DNA of 64,000 nt, taken from NCBI GenBank assembly GCA_028694105.1, contig JAQUUC010000001.1:1-64000 (forward strand), read 5' to 3'. The notes under the pieces are model-generated. The model was not told where the DNA came from and made no database searches. It was given only the letters and a program-made list of their open reading frames with translations. How positions within the stretch are numbered: position 1 is the first letter of the stretch; every line of letters begins with the position of its first letter. The position numbers were made by a program, and so were the translations under genes. This document shows positions 1 through 10,114 of the stretch, piece after piece. The stretch comes from Hespellia sp. Lineage in GTDB: Bacteria; Bacillota; Clostridia; Lachnospirales; Lachnospiraceae.

Positions 1-88
<88 letters not shown>

Positions 89-359
89 AGTGTTTGTAAT
101 CCATTGTTCAAGATCAACTACTAGCTCGAACTATAAATAGTTCAATTCATTAATCTGTCCCGTTATTACTGTTGATACCAAAATCTTGCTTGGAGATCTT
201 GGCGGGTGTCAAATCTTTCAATTTGACTGTTCTTTAAAAATTTTCTCTTATAGAAATTTTCAAGGTTGTTTGTCTATTGTTTAATTATCAAGGTTCTGCC
301 TGAAACCCTTGTATTTACTGGATTTCTTTGTTTTCGCTGTTCTTTGCGACAACTCATTC

Positions 360-389
360 ATAATATCATGTAAGTCATGTATCTGTCAA
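360..389 (-). promoter_or_regulatory. rrn promoter, proximal (P2)
   Basis: Minus strand TTGACA (384-389), 18-bp spacer, TATTAT (360-365), upstream of 16S. Confidence 0.7.
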
Positions 390-448
390 GAACTTTTTTA
401 CATTTTATTTTTTCATTTGTTGTCTGTCTTTTGCGACAGCTCTAATAG

Positions 449-476
449 ATTATCACATTATGACCTTATTTGTCAA
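449..476 (-). promoter_or_regulatory. rrn promoter, distal (P1)
   Basis: Minus strand TTGACA (471-476), 16-bp spacer, GATAAT (449-454). Confidence 0.7.
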
Positions 477-547
477 CACATTTTCGAATCAATTTGAATA
501 TAATTTTCATTGTGAATCACACGGCAATAGTCATGCTGCGAAAGCTA

Positions 548-578
548 TTTAAATCCGCCATTTTGTGACGGACTTAAA
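548..578 (-). terminator. 13-bp hairpin downstream of radA (possible terminator; no strong T-tract)
   Basis: Inverted repeat TTTAAATCCGCCA / TGACGGACTTAAA with 5-nt loop. Confidence 0.4.
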
Positions 579-614
579 TAATATCACATCTCTCATTCTG
601 CTGTCAATGCTTTT

Positions 615-1967
615 CTATATTAAGTTCATCGCTTCATTGATATTAGATACACCCGCGATCTCTATTCCTTTGATATTCTTCACTGCTTCTTTTGATACCG
701 CCGGCATAATCACCGTACGAAAGCCCAGTTTCTTGGCTTCCGCAACACGCTGCTCCGGCATGCTTACCGCACGTACCTCACCGCTGAGGCCCACTTCGCC
801 AAAAACAATTGTCTTTTCATTAATGGCACGGTTCTTGTAACTGGAAATAATCGCCATCACAATTCCCAGATCGATTGCAGGTTCATTCATTTTGATACCG
901 CCCGCTATATTGACATAAGCATCAGAATTGGACAGATGAAGCCCTACCCGTTTCTCCAGCACCGCCATCAGGATATTGACACGGTTATAGTCCGTTCCGG
1001 TCGCGGTACGTCTTGGCATTCCGAAATTACTTGAGCACACAAGTGCCTGAATCTCGATCAATATCGGACGCGTTCCTTCCATAGAACATGCCACAACCGA
1101 CCCGGACGCATTTTCCGGCCGGCCGCTCAGCATAAACTCTGACGGGTTCTCCACTTCAGTCAATCCATTTTGCCGCATCTCGAATACACCGATTTCATTG
1201 GTGGAGCCAAAGCGATTCTTCACCCCTCTTAAAATACGATAGGACGCATGCCGGTCTCCCTCAAAATACAGTACTGTATCCACCATATGTTCCAATACTC
1301 TTGGGCCCGCCACTGTACCGTCCTTCGTTACATGACCAACCACAAAAATCGTAATTCCCAGTCCTTTTGCCAGCTGCATCAGTACATTGGTAGATTCCCG
1401 GACCTGCGAGACACTTCCCGGTGCGGAACTGACTTCTTCATTATACATTGTCTGAATCGAATCAATAACCACCACTTCCGGTCTGCGTTTTTCAATGACA
1501 TTTCGAATTGTATCAAGATTCGTTTCGCACAGTAACAGCAGTTTTTCCGTAAATTCACCCATACGGTTTGCTCTAAGCTTAATCTGGGCAAGGGACTCCT
1601 CTCCCGATATATATAATACTTCTTTCTTTGTCGCCAGTTTCTGGCACACCTGCAGCAGCAGAGTTGATTTACCGATTCCGGGATCACCGCCAACCAAAAC
1701 CAGTGATCCCGGTACGATGCCGCCTCCGAGCACACGGTCCAGTTCTTTAATCGTTGTCTGGATTCTGCTTTGATCTTCCGAGCTGACCTTCGTAAGTGGA
1801 ATGACCTCCGCATCGCGTGCCGCCTTTACCGTCGTACTTTTCGAGGTACTGATCTGCTCTTCCACAAATGTATTCCATTCTTTACACATGGGGCACTGCC
1901 CAAGCCACTTGTTCTCTTCATGTCCGCAATTCTGACAGAAAAAAACACTTTTCTTTCCTTTTGCCAT
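615..1967 (-). CDS. radA: DNA repair protein RadA
   Basis: ORF 615..2087; likely start MAKGKKSVFFCQNCGHEENKWLGQCPMC at 1967. N-terminal Cys4 zinc finger, Walker A GGDPGIGKST, RadA KNRFGSTNEIGVFEM motif. Confidence 0.95.
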   Translation of the reverse strand: MAKGKKSVFFCQNCGHEENKWLGQCPMCKEWNTFVEEQISTSKSTTVKAARDAEVIPLTKVSSEDQSRIQTTIKELDRVLGGGIVPGSLVLVGGDPGIGKSTLLLQVCQKLATKKEVLYISGEESLAQIKLRANRMGEFTEKLLLLCETNLDTIRNVIEKRRPEVVVIDSIQTMYNEEVSSAPGSVSQVRESTNVLMQLAKGLGITIFVVGHVTKDGTVAGPRVLEHMVDTVLYFEGDRHASYRILRGVKNRFGSTNEIGVFEMRQNGLTEVENPSEFMLSGRPENASGSVVACSMEGTRPILIEIQALVCSSNFGMPRRTATGTDYNRVNILMAVLEKRVGLHLSNSDAYVNIAGGIKMNEPAIDLGIVMAIISSYKNRAINEKTIVFGEVGLSGEVRAVSMPEQRVAEAKKLGFRTVIMPAVSKEAVKNIKGIEIAGVSNINEAMNLI

Positions 1968-2107
1968 TGTTTTTCTTTTCTCCTTAAGGCAGCCGAAAGA
2001 ACCTGCCACAGACAGCTTCTTCGGACGCATAGCGACACAGGACGAGCACAGATACAATACATCCGGTGCCCGTCCCATCTTCTTCAAAACTCGTTCAGTC
2101 TGTTAAC

Positions 2108-2521
2108 TTAGCTTTTTAAAATTCTTACTCCTGCGCTTTCGCCTTCATTCAATTCCGTGCTGACACTCAGCTTGCCGCTTAAGTTCGTTGTCATTTTCCC
2201 AGCGGTCTCGCCATTGATATATACTTCATACTCACTGTCCGGCTCCAGTTCTAATGTAAATTGTACATCATTTGCCGCTGATACCTGAAAAACAATCTCT
2301 CCCGCGGTTGCCCTGAAATTCTCAACTGCTGTTCCCGGCACCGATTCGTATACGAACATACCGTTCTTCTCCAGTTTCGTGATCTCTGCGAATGTCTTTA
2401 CTTTGTAGATATCCCCTTCAAATTCAAAATTATCCATCTTTGTCTTGGATGGTAATGTATAATCCCCAAAACTTAATGTTCCATTCCCCTCTGCACGTAA
2501 TAATTCTTTGACTACTGACAT
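2108..2521 (-). CDS. conserved hypothetical protein (137 aa), beta-rich; similar Clostridial proteins are often annotated 'endosialidase'
   Basis: Intact ORF between clpC and radA with an AGGAG-like RBS upstream; no recognised catalytic motif. Confidence 0.7.
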   Translation of the reverse strand: MSVVKELLRAEGNGTLSFGDYTLPSKTKMDNFEFEGDIYKVKTFAEITKLEKNGMFVYESVPGTAVENFRATAGEIVFQVSAANDVQFTLELEPDSEYEVYINGETAGKMTTNLSGKLSVSTELNEGESAGVRILKS

Positions 2522-2598
2522 CTTCGTTTCCTCCTAGGTATATCTTAATTACTATCATTGGTTCTTGTTAATAGTATAACTGATTCTTTTCTTATTTT

Positions 2599-5043
2599 CT
2601 ACTGCTTTATTGTCTTTACATAAAATTTAATTTCTTTTTTAGAAACTCCGGCCTCCACCGTTGAGTTTCTCGTAATCTCACCATTTAGAACCGCTTCTGC
2701 CATCTTGTCTTCCAGCTCTGTCTGCAGAGCACGTCTCAACGGTCTTGCACCGTATTTTACATCGGTTCCTTTCTCGACAATCAGCTTTTTGGCCGAATCA
2801 CGAATTGTCAGGGAAATTCCCATCTGATTTTTCACACGCTTTGTGAATTCTCTGCACATCAGCCCCACAATCTGTTTCATTTCCGGTGTTCCCAAAGAAT
2901 GAAATACAATAATTTCATCGATTCTGTTCAGGAACTCCGGTTTGAACAGCATCTTCACTTCATCCATCACATTCTGTTTCATCCGCTTGTAATCATCTTT
3001 TGCATCTTCTTTTGCCGCAAAGCCTAATTTTTTCGGATCTACAATCGCCTTTGCCCCTGCATTGGATGTCATGATAATCACCGTGTTGCGAAAATCCACT
3101 TTGCGGCCCTGAGAATCTGTAATATGTCCATCATCCAGAACCTGCAGCAAAATGTTAAATACATCCGGATGTGCCTTTTCAATCTCGTCAAACAAAATCA
3201 CCGAATATGGATGTGTTCGTACCTGATCGCTGAGCTGTCCGCCTTCTTCGTGTCCCACATATCCCGGTGGCGATCCAATCATCTTGGATACGCTGTGCTT
3301 TTCCATGTATTCCGACATATCCACACGAATCATAGCTTCTTCATTTCCAAACATGGCTTCTGCAAGTGTCTTGGAAAGTTCCGTTTTACCCACACCGGTC
3401 GGTCCCAAGAATAAGAAGGAACCAATTGGGCGTTTCGGGTCTTTCAGGCCGACTCTGCCTCTCTTTACCGCCTTCGCAACGGCTTTGACCGCCTCATCCT
3501 GACCGATGACTCTCTTGTGCAGTATATCTTCCAGCTTCTGCAGTCTTGAATTCTCTGATTCCGTAAGCTGCTGGAGTGGAACTTTTGTCCACACAGACAC
3601 AACATCCGCAATATCTTCTGCCGTCACTTTGACTGCCTGACGTTTGCTCTTCTTCTGGAATCTGCTTCTCACACTTGCAAGGCTCTTTGCAACTGCTTTC
3701 TGCTCTTTGTCCAGAAGCGATGCCTCTTCAAAATTCGCGTTCGCAATCTGCGCTTCCTTCTGAACAATCAGCTCACGCAGCGATTTCTCAAGGCGCGACA
3801 GATTTTCCGGAACCTTATAGCCCCGAAGTCCCACACGGGAACACGCTTCATCCAGCACATCAATTGCTTTGTCCGGAAGATTCCGGTCATTGATATAACG
3901 CTCCGACAATGTCACCGCCATCTGCAGTGCCTCGTCTTCAATCTCCACTTTATGATGTTCTTCGTATTTTTTCTTGATTCCCTGCAGAATCAGCAGACAC
4001 TGCTGCTGGGTCGGTTCTTCCACTGTAATCGGCTGAAAACGGCGCTCGAGTGCCGCGTCCTTCTCGATATATTTCCGGTATTCCGCAATCGTAGTTGCTC
4101 CAATCAGCTGCAGCTCGCCTCTCGCCAGAGATGGTTTTAAAATACTGGACGCATCAATCGCGCCTTCTGCGCCTCCCGCACCAATGATTGTATGGAGTTC
4201 ATCCAAAAACAGAATGATATCAGAGTCTGACTGAACCTCCGAAATCAGCCCCTTCATCCGTTCCTCGAACTCTCCGCGATATTTCGAGCCCGCAATCATG
4301 CCGGGCAGATCAAGTGTGTAGATTTTTTTGCTGCGCATACTCTCCGGCACAACGCCTTCCACGATCCGCTGGGCAAGACCTTCAATAATCGCAGTCTTTC
4401 CCACTCCGGGTTCGCCGACCAGACATGGGTTATTTTTCGTTCTGCGGCTCAGCACCTGCATCAGACGGTCAATCTCCTCCTGTCTGCCCACAACTGGATC
4501 TAATCGCCCTTTTTTGGCATCCTCCGTCAGATTATTGCAGTATTGACGTACCGTCTCACCTGCACCTTCCGCATCCCCCTGAAGCTCGGTCTGATACTCT
4601 TTCACATCCGCCCCGATTGCATTCAGAATGGAAACGTACAATTTCTGCAGATCGATATTCAGCGTGATTAATATTCTGGCTGCCACACAATCCACATCAT
4701 GGATCATTGCCAGAAGCATATGCTCCGTTCCGATTGCATCCGAATGAAGCACCGAAGCTTCCTTTTCACTATTATCTAATAAGTAGTCCAGTCTCGGACT
4801 GTTTTCCGGCTTTTCCTTGTAGATTACATCTGTTGCCGGCGAAATGAGTTCATCCATCAGCTGCAGCAGACGGTTCTCCTCCACACCCATCATCGCAAGC
4901 ACCTGCCCTGCCACGCCTGTATATTCTTTTCTCAGTCCAAGCAGTAAATGCTCCGTTCCAATATAAGGATGGTCAAGTTCTCTTGCAACCGTCCTTGCGT
5001 ACTTCATTGCTTTCTCAGCCTGTTTTGTGTATTGATTCTGCAT
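2599..5043 (-). CDS. clpC: ATP-dependent Clp protease ATP-binding subunit ClpC
   Basis: Clp_N repeats, two AAA+ modules ([30 protein letters not shown]), middle domain, [31 protein letters not shown]. Confidence 0.95.
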   Translation of the reverse strand: MQNQYTKQAEKAMKYARTVARELDHPYIGTEHLLLGLRKEYTGVAGQVLAMMGVEENRLLQLMDELISPATDVIYKEKPENSPRLDYLLDNSEKEASVLHSDAIGTEHMLLAMIHDVDCVAARILITLNIDLQKLYVSILNAIGADVKEYQTELQGDAEGAGETVRQYCNNLTEDAKKGRLDPVVGRQEEIDRLMQVLSRRTKNNPCLVGEPGVGKTAIIEGLAQRIVEGVVPESMRSKKIYTLDLPGMIAGSKYRGEFEERMKGLISEVQSDSDIILFLDELHTIIGAGGAEGAIDASSILKPSLARGELQLIGATTIAEYRKYIEKDAALERRFQPITVEEPTQQQCLLILQGIKKKYEEHHKVEIEDEALQMAVTLSERYINDRNLPDKAIDVLDEACSRVGLRGYKVPENLSRLEKSLRELIVQKEAQIANANFEEASLLDKEQKAVAKSLASVRSRFQKKSKRQAVKVTAEDIADVVSVWTKVPLQQLTESENSRLQKLEDILHKRVIGQDEAVKAVAKAVKRGRVGLKDPKRPIGSFLFLGPTGVGKTELSKTLAEAMFGNEEAMIRVDMSEYMEKHSVSKMIGSPPGYVGHEEGGQLSDQVRTHPYSVILFDEIEKAHPDVFNILLQVLDDGHITDSQGRKVDFRNTVIIMTSNAGAKAIVDPKKLGFAAKEDAKDDYKRMKQNVMDEVKMLFKPEFLNRIDEIIVFHSLGTPEMKQIVGLMCREFTKRVKNQMGISLTIRDSAKKLIVEKGTDVKYGARPLRRALQTELEDKMAEAVLNGEITRNSTVEAGVSKKEIKFYVKTIKQ

Positions 5044-5069
5044 GATATCCTCCTGTCTTACCTGTTGTC

Positions 5070-5435
5070 TTACTTATAATCCTCATAAATCTCATCGACC
5101 AGCTCATGAATCTGAGCTCTGCCGATGTTCTTACAGCTCGCTTTTGCCAGAACAACCCTGAGCTGTGCTTTTACATTTTGCAATTCCTGCAGCTGGTTCC
5201 GGTCAATTGCAATAACCGCCCCTCTTCGTCCGAGCTGGATAAAACCTTCCTGCTTCAGTACGGTATAGGCTTTATTAACCGTATGCATATTAATTCCGAT
5301 CATATCCGCCATCTGTCTGACCGACGGCAGAGAATCACCTTCCAGAATTGTCGATGTTGCAATCCCCATGATAATCTGATTCCTCAATTGAATATAAAGT
5401 GCTTCTTCGCTATTCACATCTATCTCTATCAGCAT
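5070..5435 (-). CDS. GntR family transcriptional regulator (short YtrA-like)
   Basis: EALYIQLRNQIIMGIATSTILEGDSLPSVRQMADMIGINMHTVNKAYTVLKQEGFIQLGRRGAVI: GntR winged helix, 121 aa with a short C-terminus. Confidence 0.9.
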   Translation of the reverse strand: MLIEIDVNSEEALYIQLRNQIIMGIATSTILEGDSLPSVRQMADMIGINMHTVNKAYTVLKQEGFIQLGRRGAVIAIDRNQLQELQNVKAQLRVVLAKASCKNIGRAQIHELVDEIYEDYK

Positions 5436-5581
5436 ATTTCCACCCTCTTTTGTATATTTTCAGCCATGTACTGACACATCATCAGAAAACTGATTTTGTT
5501 CTATAGAGAGTATATCATCTTTTTCTGTATTATGCTATAATAGAAAACGCTTTTAGGAATTAGAAACTGAGGAGGAAGAAT

Positions 5582-6427
5582 ATGTTAAAAGTATGGATTA
5601 ACGGAGCAGGTGGCCAGTTAGGCCAGGCTCTGAATGATGTGATTGATCATATGGAATTTGAAATTTTCAATTCAGATGTCAATGAACTTGATATCACAAA
5701 TGTCGATGATGTCCTTAGCTTCGGAAAAATCAACCGTCCGGACATCATCATCAACTGCGCCGGATTCACCGATGTGGATGCGTGCGAGAAGGACCCGAAG
5801 ACCGCATACCGCGTCAATGCACTTGGAGCCCGCAACTTAAGTATCGTTGCCGGACAGATTGGTGCCAAGATGGTACAGCTTTCTACAGACGATGTGTTTG
5901 ATGGCAAAAGCGATTCCCCCTATAAGGAATTCGATTTCGCAACACCGTGCTCTGTATATGGCAAATCAAAACTTGCCGGTGAGAATTATGTGAAAGAATT
6001 TACAAGCAAGCATTTTATTATTCGAAGTAACTGGGTGTACGGAAAGCGTGCGAACTTCGTCCGCGACTTTATCAAACTGTCCCAGACACAGAAGTTGATT
6101 TCCATCGCTTCTGATCAGTACGGTTCACCGACCAGTGCAAATGAACTTGCCAAATTCATCTTATATATTATAGAAACGAATGAATACGGAACTTATCACG
6201 CGACCTGCACCGGAAGCTGCAGTCGTTATGCATTTGCCAAAGAGATTGCACGTCTGACGAACAATGACGTACACATCGAAGCTGCGCCATCGGCTGAGGC
6301 TCACTTAACTTCAATCAGACCGGCTTACGCTGTCCTTGACAATTTCATTCTGAGTATCGATGATGTCTACACATTTCCTGACTGGAAGGATGCTTTAGCT
6401 ACTTATGTAAAGGAAATGGAGGATTAA
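5582..6427 (+). CDS. dTDP-4-dehydrorhamnose reductase family / sugar nucleotide-binding protein (RfbD-like)
   Basis: Rossmann NGAGGQLGQAL; YGKSKLAGENYV; INCAGFTDVDACEKD motif. Confidence 0.88.
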   Translation: MLKVWINGAGGQLGQALNDVIDHMEFEIFNSDVNELDITNVDDVLSFGKINRPDIIINCAGFTDVDACEKDPKTAYRVNALGARNLSIVAGQIGAKMVQLSTDDVFDGKSDSPYKEFDFATPCSVYGKSKLAGENYVKEFTSKHFIIRSNWVYGKRANFVRDFIKLSQTQKLISIASDQYGSPTSANELAKFILYIIETNEYGTYHATCTGSCSRYAFAKEIARLTNNDVHIEAAPSAEAHLTSIRPAYAVLDNFILSIDDVYTFPDWKDALATYVKEMED

Positions 6428-6430
6428 TAT

Positions 6431-7726
6431 ATGGCAGAAAACACAAACCAGAAAAAGAAACTCGGACTTACTACTAAGATTTTTATCGGACTGATTGCTG
6501 GTGCTCTGCTCGGCGTTATTTTAAATATATTTGTACCATCCGGATACGTCAAAGATACCATTATCATCGAAGGGGTCTTTTATATTATCGGTCAGGGCTT
6601 TATCCGCCTGATGCAGATGCTTGTCGTACCACTCGTATTCTGTTCGCTCGTATGCGGAAGCATGTCGATTGGTGATACGAAGAAATTGGGGAATGTCGGT
6701 GTCCGCACCTTGATTTTCTATTTATTCACAACCGCACTTGCAATTACGGTTGCCCTTTTGGTCGGTAATCTGATCAACCCGGGGATCGGGCTGGATATGT
6801 CCGCAGTCCAGCAGGCAAGTACGGAGATTGCAACACAGGAAGCAGCAAGTTTTGCGGATACGATTCTGAATATCATTCCCACGAACATTTTCAACGGATT
6901 ATCCAGTGGAACCATGCTGCAGATTATTTTCTTCGCGCTGTTCCTCGGAATTATTTTAGCAAAACTTGGAGACAGAGCAGGTATTGTCAGCAACTTTTTC
7001 AGTCAGTTCAACGACATCATGATGGAGATGACAATGATGGTTATGGCGGTCGCTCCGTTCGGTGTATTCTGTCTGATTGCCAGAACATTTTCAACACTTG
7101 GCTTTAGCGCGTTTATCCCGATGCTAAAATATATGGGTGCCGTACTGCTCGCCCTTGCAATCCAGTGTTTCATCGTATATCTGGGACTGCTCAAAGTATT
7201 TACCGGATTGAATCCATTCATCTTTATCCGGAATTTCTTCCCGGTCATGGCTTTTGGATTCTCTACCGCTACTTCAAATGCTACCATTCCATTATCGATT
7301 GAAACGCTTGCAGCGAAGATGGGTGTTTCGAAGAAAATTTCTTCATTCACGATTCCGCTCGGTGCCACAATCAACATGGATGGAACTGCCATCATGCAGG
7401 GTGTCGCCGTCGTCTTCGCCGCGCAGGCATTTGGCATTGATTTAACTATGGTAGACTACATTACAGTCATTGGCACTGCGACACTTGCCTCCATCGGTAC
7501 GGCGGGAATTCCGAGTGTCGGTCTGATCACGCTGACCATGGTATTTAACGCAGTCGGTCTTCCGGTTCAGGCAATCGCACTGATTATGGGTATCGACCGA
7601 ATTCTTGACATGACAAGAACGGCAGTCAACATTACCGGTGATGCTGTGTGCACCACAATCGTAGCAAACATGAATAAATCACTTGACCGCGAAGTTTTTA
7701 GGCTCTCACGTCAGAAAACAAAATAA
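6431..7726 (+). CDS. dicarboxylate/amino acid:cation symporter (DAACS family)
   Basis: GATINMDGTAIMQG motif and multiple TM segments typical of GltP/SstT-type symporters. Confidence 0.92.
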   Translation: MAENTNQKKKLGLTTKIFIGLIAGALLGVILNIFVPSGYVKDTIIIEGVFYIIGQGFIRLMQMLVVPLVFCSLVCGSMSIGDTKKLGNVGVRTLIFYLFTTALAITVALLVGNLINPGIGLDMSAVQQASTEIATQEAASFADTILNIIPTNIFNGLSSGTMLQIIFFALFLGIILAKLGDRAGIVSNFFSQFNDIMMEMTMMVMAVAPFGVFCLIARTFSTLGFSAFIPMLKYMGAVLLALAIQCFIVYLGLLKVFTGLNPFIFIRNFFPVMAFGFSTATSNATIPLSIETLAAKMGVSKKISSFTIPLGATINMDGTAIMQGVAVVFAAQAFGIDLTMVDYITVIGTATLASIGTAGIPSVGLITLTMVFNAVGLPVQAIALIMGIDRILDMTRTAVNITGDAVCTTIVANMNKSLDREVFRLSRQKTK

Positions 7727-7759
7727 AGGGGCTGTAAAAGAAGCCTCCTAAAAGAGAAA

Positions 7760-7799
7760 AATCGCCAGACATCATGCATTTGCACGGTGTCTGGCGATT
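7760..7799 (-). terminator. intrinsic terminator of the pur/HPt gene string
   Basis: Minus strand AATCGCCAGACA...TGTCTGGCGATT followed by TTTCTCTTTT. Confidence 0.75.
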
Positions 7800-7825
7800 C
7801 CTATTGAACGACTTTTTTACAGCAA

Positions 7826-8176
7826 TCAGGCTTTGGATGCTTCAATCGCATCAATCACTTCATCGTATTCTATTTCCAAATCTGAGAATAACTCTTTCGC
7901 ATGTTCGACATCCCCGGCGCGCAGCAGCTCTACTACAGCATAGAGATGTTGATAGAACTGGTTCATGCTGAGGTTTCCCGTAATTCCTTTTAGTGCATGC
8001 GCATGGCAGAATGCAGATTCAATATCGCCATTTTTCATGTCTTCTCTGCATTCCTGAAAATTGGGATCCTCTACAAATTTAAACAAGAACTTACTGTACA
8101 AATCCTCTCTTCCAGAAAAACGTTTTATACCTTCCAAAACATCAATTCCAACTGCATATAACACATCAACCTTCAT
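7826..8176 (-). CDS. stand-alone Hpt (histidine phosphotransfer) domain protein
   Basis: ORF 7826..8227, likely start MKVDVLYAVG at 8176; HAHALKGITGNL phosphotransfer-His motif. Confidence 0.85.
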   Translation of the reverse strand: MKVDVLYAVGIDVLEGIKRFSGREDLYSKFLFKFVEDPNFQECREDMKNGDIESAFCHAHALKGITGNLSMNQFYQHLYAVVELLRAGDVEHAKELFSDLEIEYDEVIDAIEASKA

Positions 8177-8195
8177 TTGTGATTTTCCTCTTGTT

Positions 8196-9467
8196 CTACG
8201 CTTCGTCAATTGCCTTCCCGATATCATTTCTCATATATTTGTTATCAAACTGAACCCATTTTGTCGCTGCATATGCATTCGCTCTCGCCTCTTTGAGTGT
8301 TGCGCCCTTTGCCGTCACGCCGAGAACACGTCCGCCGTTTGTCACAATCTGATCTCCATCGAATTTTGTCCCTGCATGAAAACAGTAATATCCGTCGTGT
8401 TTGTCAAATTCTTCTAATCCACTGATTGGAAGTCCTTTGTCATAGGAAACCGGATATCCGTCTGATGCAAGCACGACGCATACCGCCGCATTATCCTCAA
8501 ACTGAAGATCAATCTGATCCAGCGTTCCGTCAATGCAGGCCTCCACAACTTCCACCAGATCATTCTTCATACGAGGAAGAACTACCTGAGCCTCCGGGTC
8601 ACCAAATCGCGCATTATATTCCAGTACCTTCGGTCCATCGCTTGTCAGCATCAGTCCAAAGAAAATAATTCCCTTGAATTCTCTTCCTTCCGCCGCCATT
8701 GCATCCACCGTTGCCTGATATACATACTTCTCACAGAATTCTTCTACTTCTTTTGTGTAGAACGGACTCGGAGAGAATGTTCCCATTCCACCGGTATTCA
8801 GCCCCTGATCCCCATCTTTTGCACGCTTGTGATCCTGTGCGGATGTCATGGTCTTGATTGTTTTTCCGTCTACAAATGAAAGGACAGATACTTCACGTCC
8901 CGTCATGAATTCTTCGACTACCATCGTGTTGCCGGCGCTGCCGAACTTCTTATCCTGCATGATAGACTGAACGCCTTCCCTTGCCTCTTCCAGTGTGTTG
9001 CAGATAAGCACACCTTTTCCAAGTGCAAGTCCGTCTGCTTTTAATACGATTGGAAATTTCGCTGTCTCTAAGTATGCAAGTGCTTTTTCCGGATCATCGA
9101 AATTCTCATATCCCGCTGTCGGAATGTTGTATTTCTTCATCAAATCTTTTGAAAATGCTTTAGACCCCTCTAGGATCGCCGCATTTTTCCGAGGTCCGAA
9201 GGCGCGGATTCCCGCTGCTTCCAGCTCATCAATCAATCCGCCGACCAGTGGATCATCCATTCCCACAATGACAAGGTCAACCGCATGTTCCTTTGCAAAT
9301 GTAACAATCTTGTCAAATTCCATGGCCGTGATTGGAACACATTCCGCCAGTTCCGCAATTCCGGCATTTCCCGGTGCACAATAGATTTTATCTGCCTTCT
9401 CGCTCTTTGCAACGCTGTAAGCAATCGCGTGCTCTCTTCCGCCGCTTCCTACAATTAATACCTTCAT
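8196..9467 (-). CDS. purD: phosphoribosylamine--glycine ligase
   Basis: Start MKVLIVGSGGREHA at 9467; GGMGTFSPSPFYT, RFGDPEAQVVLPRM GARS motifs. Confidence 0.96.
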   Translation of the reverse strand: MKVLIVGSGGREHAIAYSVAKSEKADKIYCAPGNAGIAELAECVPITAMEFDKIVTFAKEHAVDLVIVGMDDPLVGGLIDELEAAGIRAFGPRKNAAILEGSKAFSKDLMKKYNIPTAGYENFDDPEKALAYLETAKFPIVLKADGLALGKGVLICNTLEEAREGVQSIMQDKKFGSAGNTMVVEEFMTGREVSVLSFVDGKTIKTMTSAQDHKRAKDGDQGLNTGGMGTFSPSPFYTKEVEEFCEKYVYQATVDAMAAEGREFKGIIFFGLMLTSDGPKVLEYNARFGDPEAQVVLPRMKNDLVEVVEACIDGTLDQIDLQFEDNAAVCVVLASDGYPVSYDKGLPISGLEEFDKHDGYYCFHAGTKFDGDQIVTNGGRVLGVTAKGATLKEARANAYAATKWVQFDNKYMRNDIGKAIDEA

Positions 9468-9490
9468 AGGTTTCTCCTTTTCGTATGTCA

Positions 9491-10114
9491 CTATTCTATG
9501 ATTGTCTTTCCGTCTGCCACTTTGACTCTGTCATTTGCGATCAGATCAATCGCCTGTGGCAGAATCTTCCATTCCGCCTGTTCCATCACGCGTCTCTGCA
9601 ATACCTCCGGTGTGTCACCGTCCTCCACATATACAGCCTTCTGCAGAATGATCGGACCGGTATCCGTTCCTTCATCCACAAAATGAACGGTTGCACCCAC
9701 TACCTTGACACCGCGCTCTAACGCTTTCTCATGAACCTTCAGCCCATAAAACCCTTTTCCGCAGAAAGACGGAATCAGAGAAGGATGAATATTAATCATT
9801 CGATTGCGGTATTTTGCTATCATCACCTCCGGAATCACTACAAGAAATCCGGCAAGGACGATCAGATCCGGCTGCAGCTCATCTACTGCCGCAAGAAATG
9901 ACTCATTGAATAAATCGCGGCTTTCAAAGTCCTTCGGAGAAATGCAGAGGCTTGAAATGCCTGCTTTCGCTGCGCGTTCCAGAGCATAGGCATTTTTGTT
10001 GTTGCTGATAACACCCACAATCTCGGTGTTTGTAATATTTCCTTTATGTACTTCATCTATAATAGCCTGTAAATTCGTTCCGCCTCCGGAAACCAGAACC
10101 ACAACTCTTAGCAT
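9491..10114 (-). CDS. purN: phosphoribosylglycinamide formyltransferase
   Basis: VLVSGGGTNLQAIID; NIHPSLIPSFCGKGFYG; GATVHFVDEGTDTGPII. Confidence 0.96.
   Translation of the reverse strand: MLRVVVLVSGGGTNLQAIIDEVHKGNITNTEIVGVISNNKNAYALERAAKAGISSLCISPKDFESRDLFNESFLAAVDELQPDLIVLAGFLVVIPEVMIAKYRNRMINIHPSLIPSFCGKGFYGLKVHEKALERGVKVVGATVHFVDEGTDTGPIILQKAVYVEDGDTPEVLQRRVMEQAEWKILPQAIDLIANDRVKVADGKTIIE

Noticed and set aside
1379-1813. Alternative-frame ORFs within radA
   Set aside because: Overlap the conserved RadA core in another frame; Arg/Ser-rich shadow translation.
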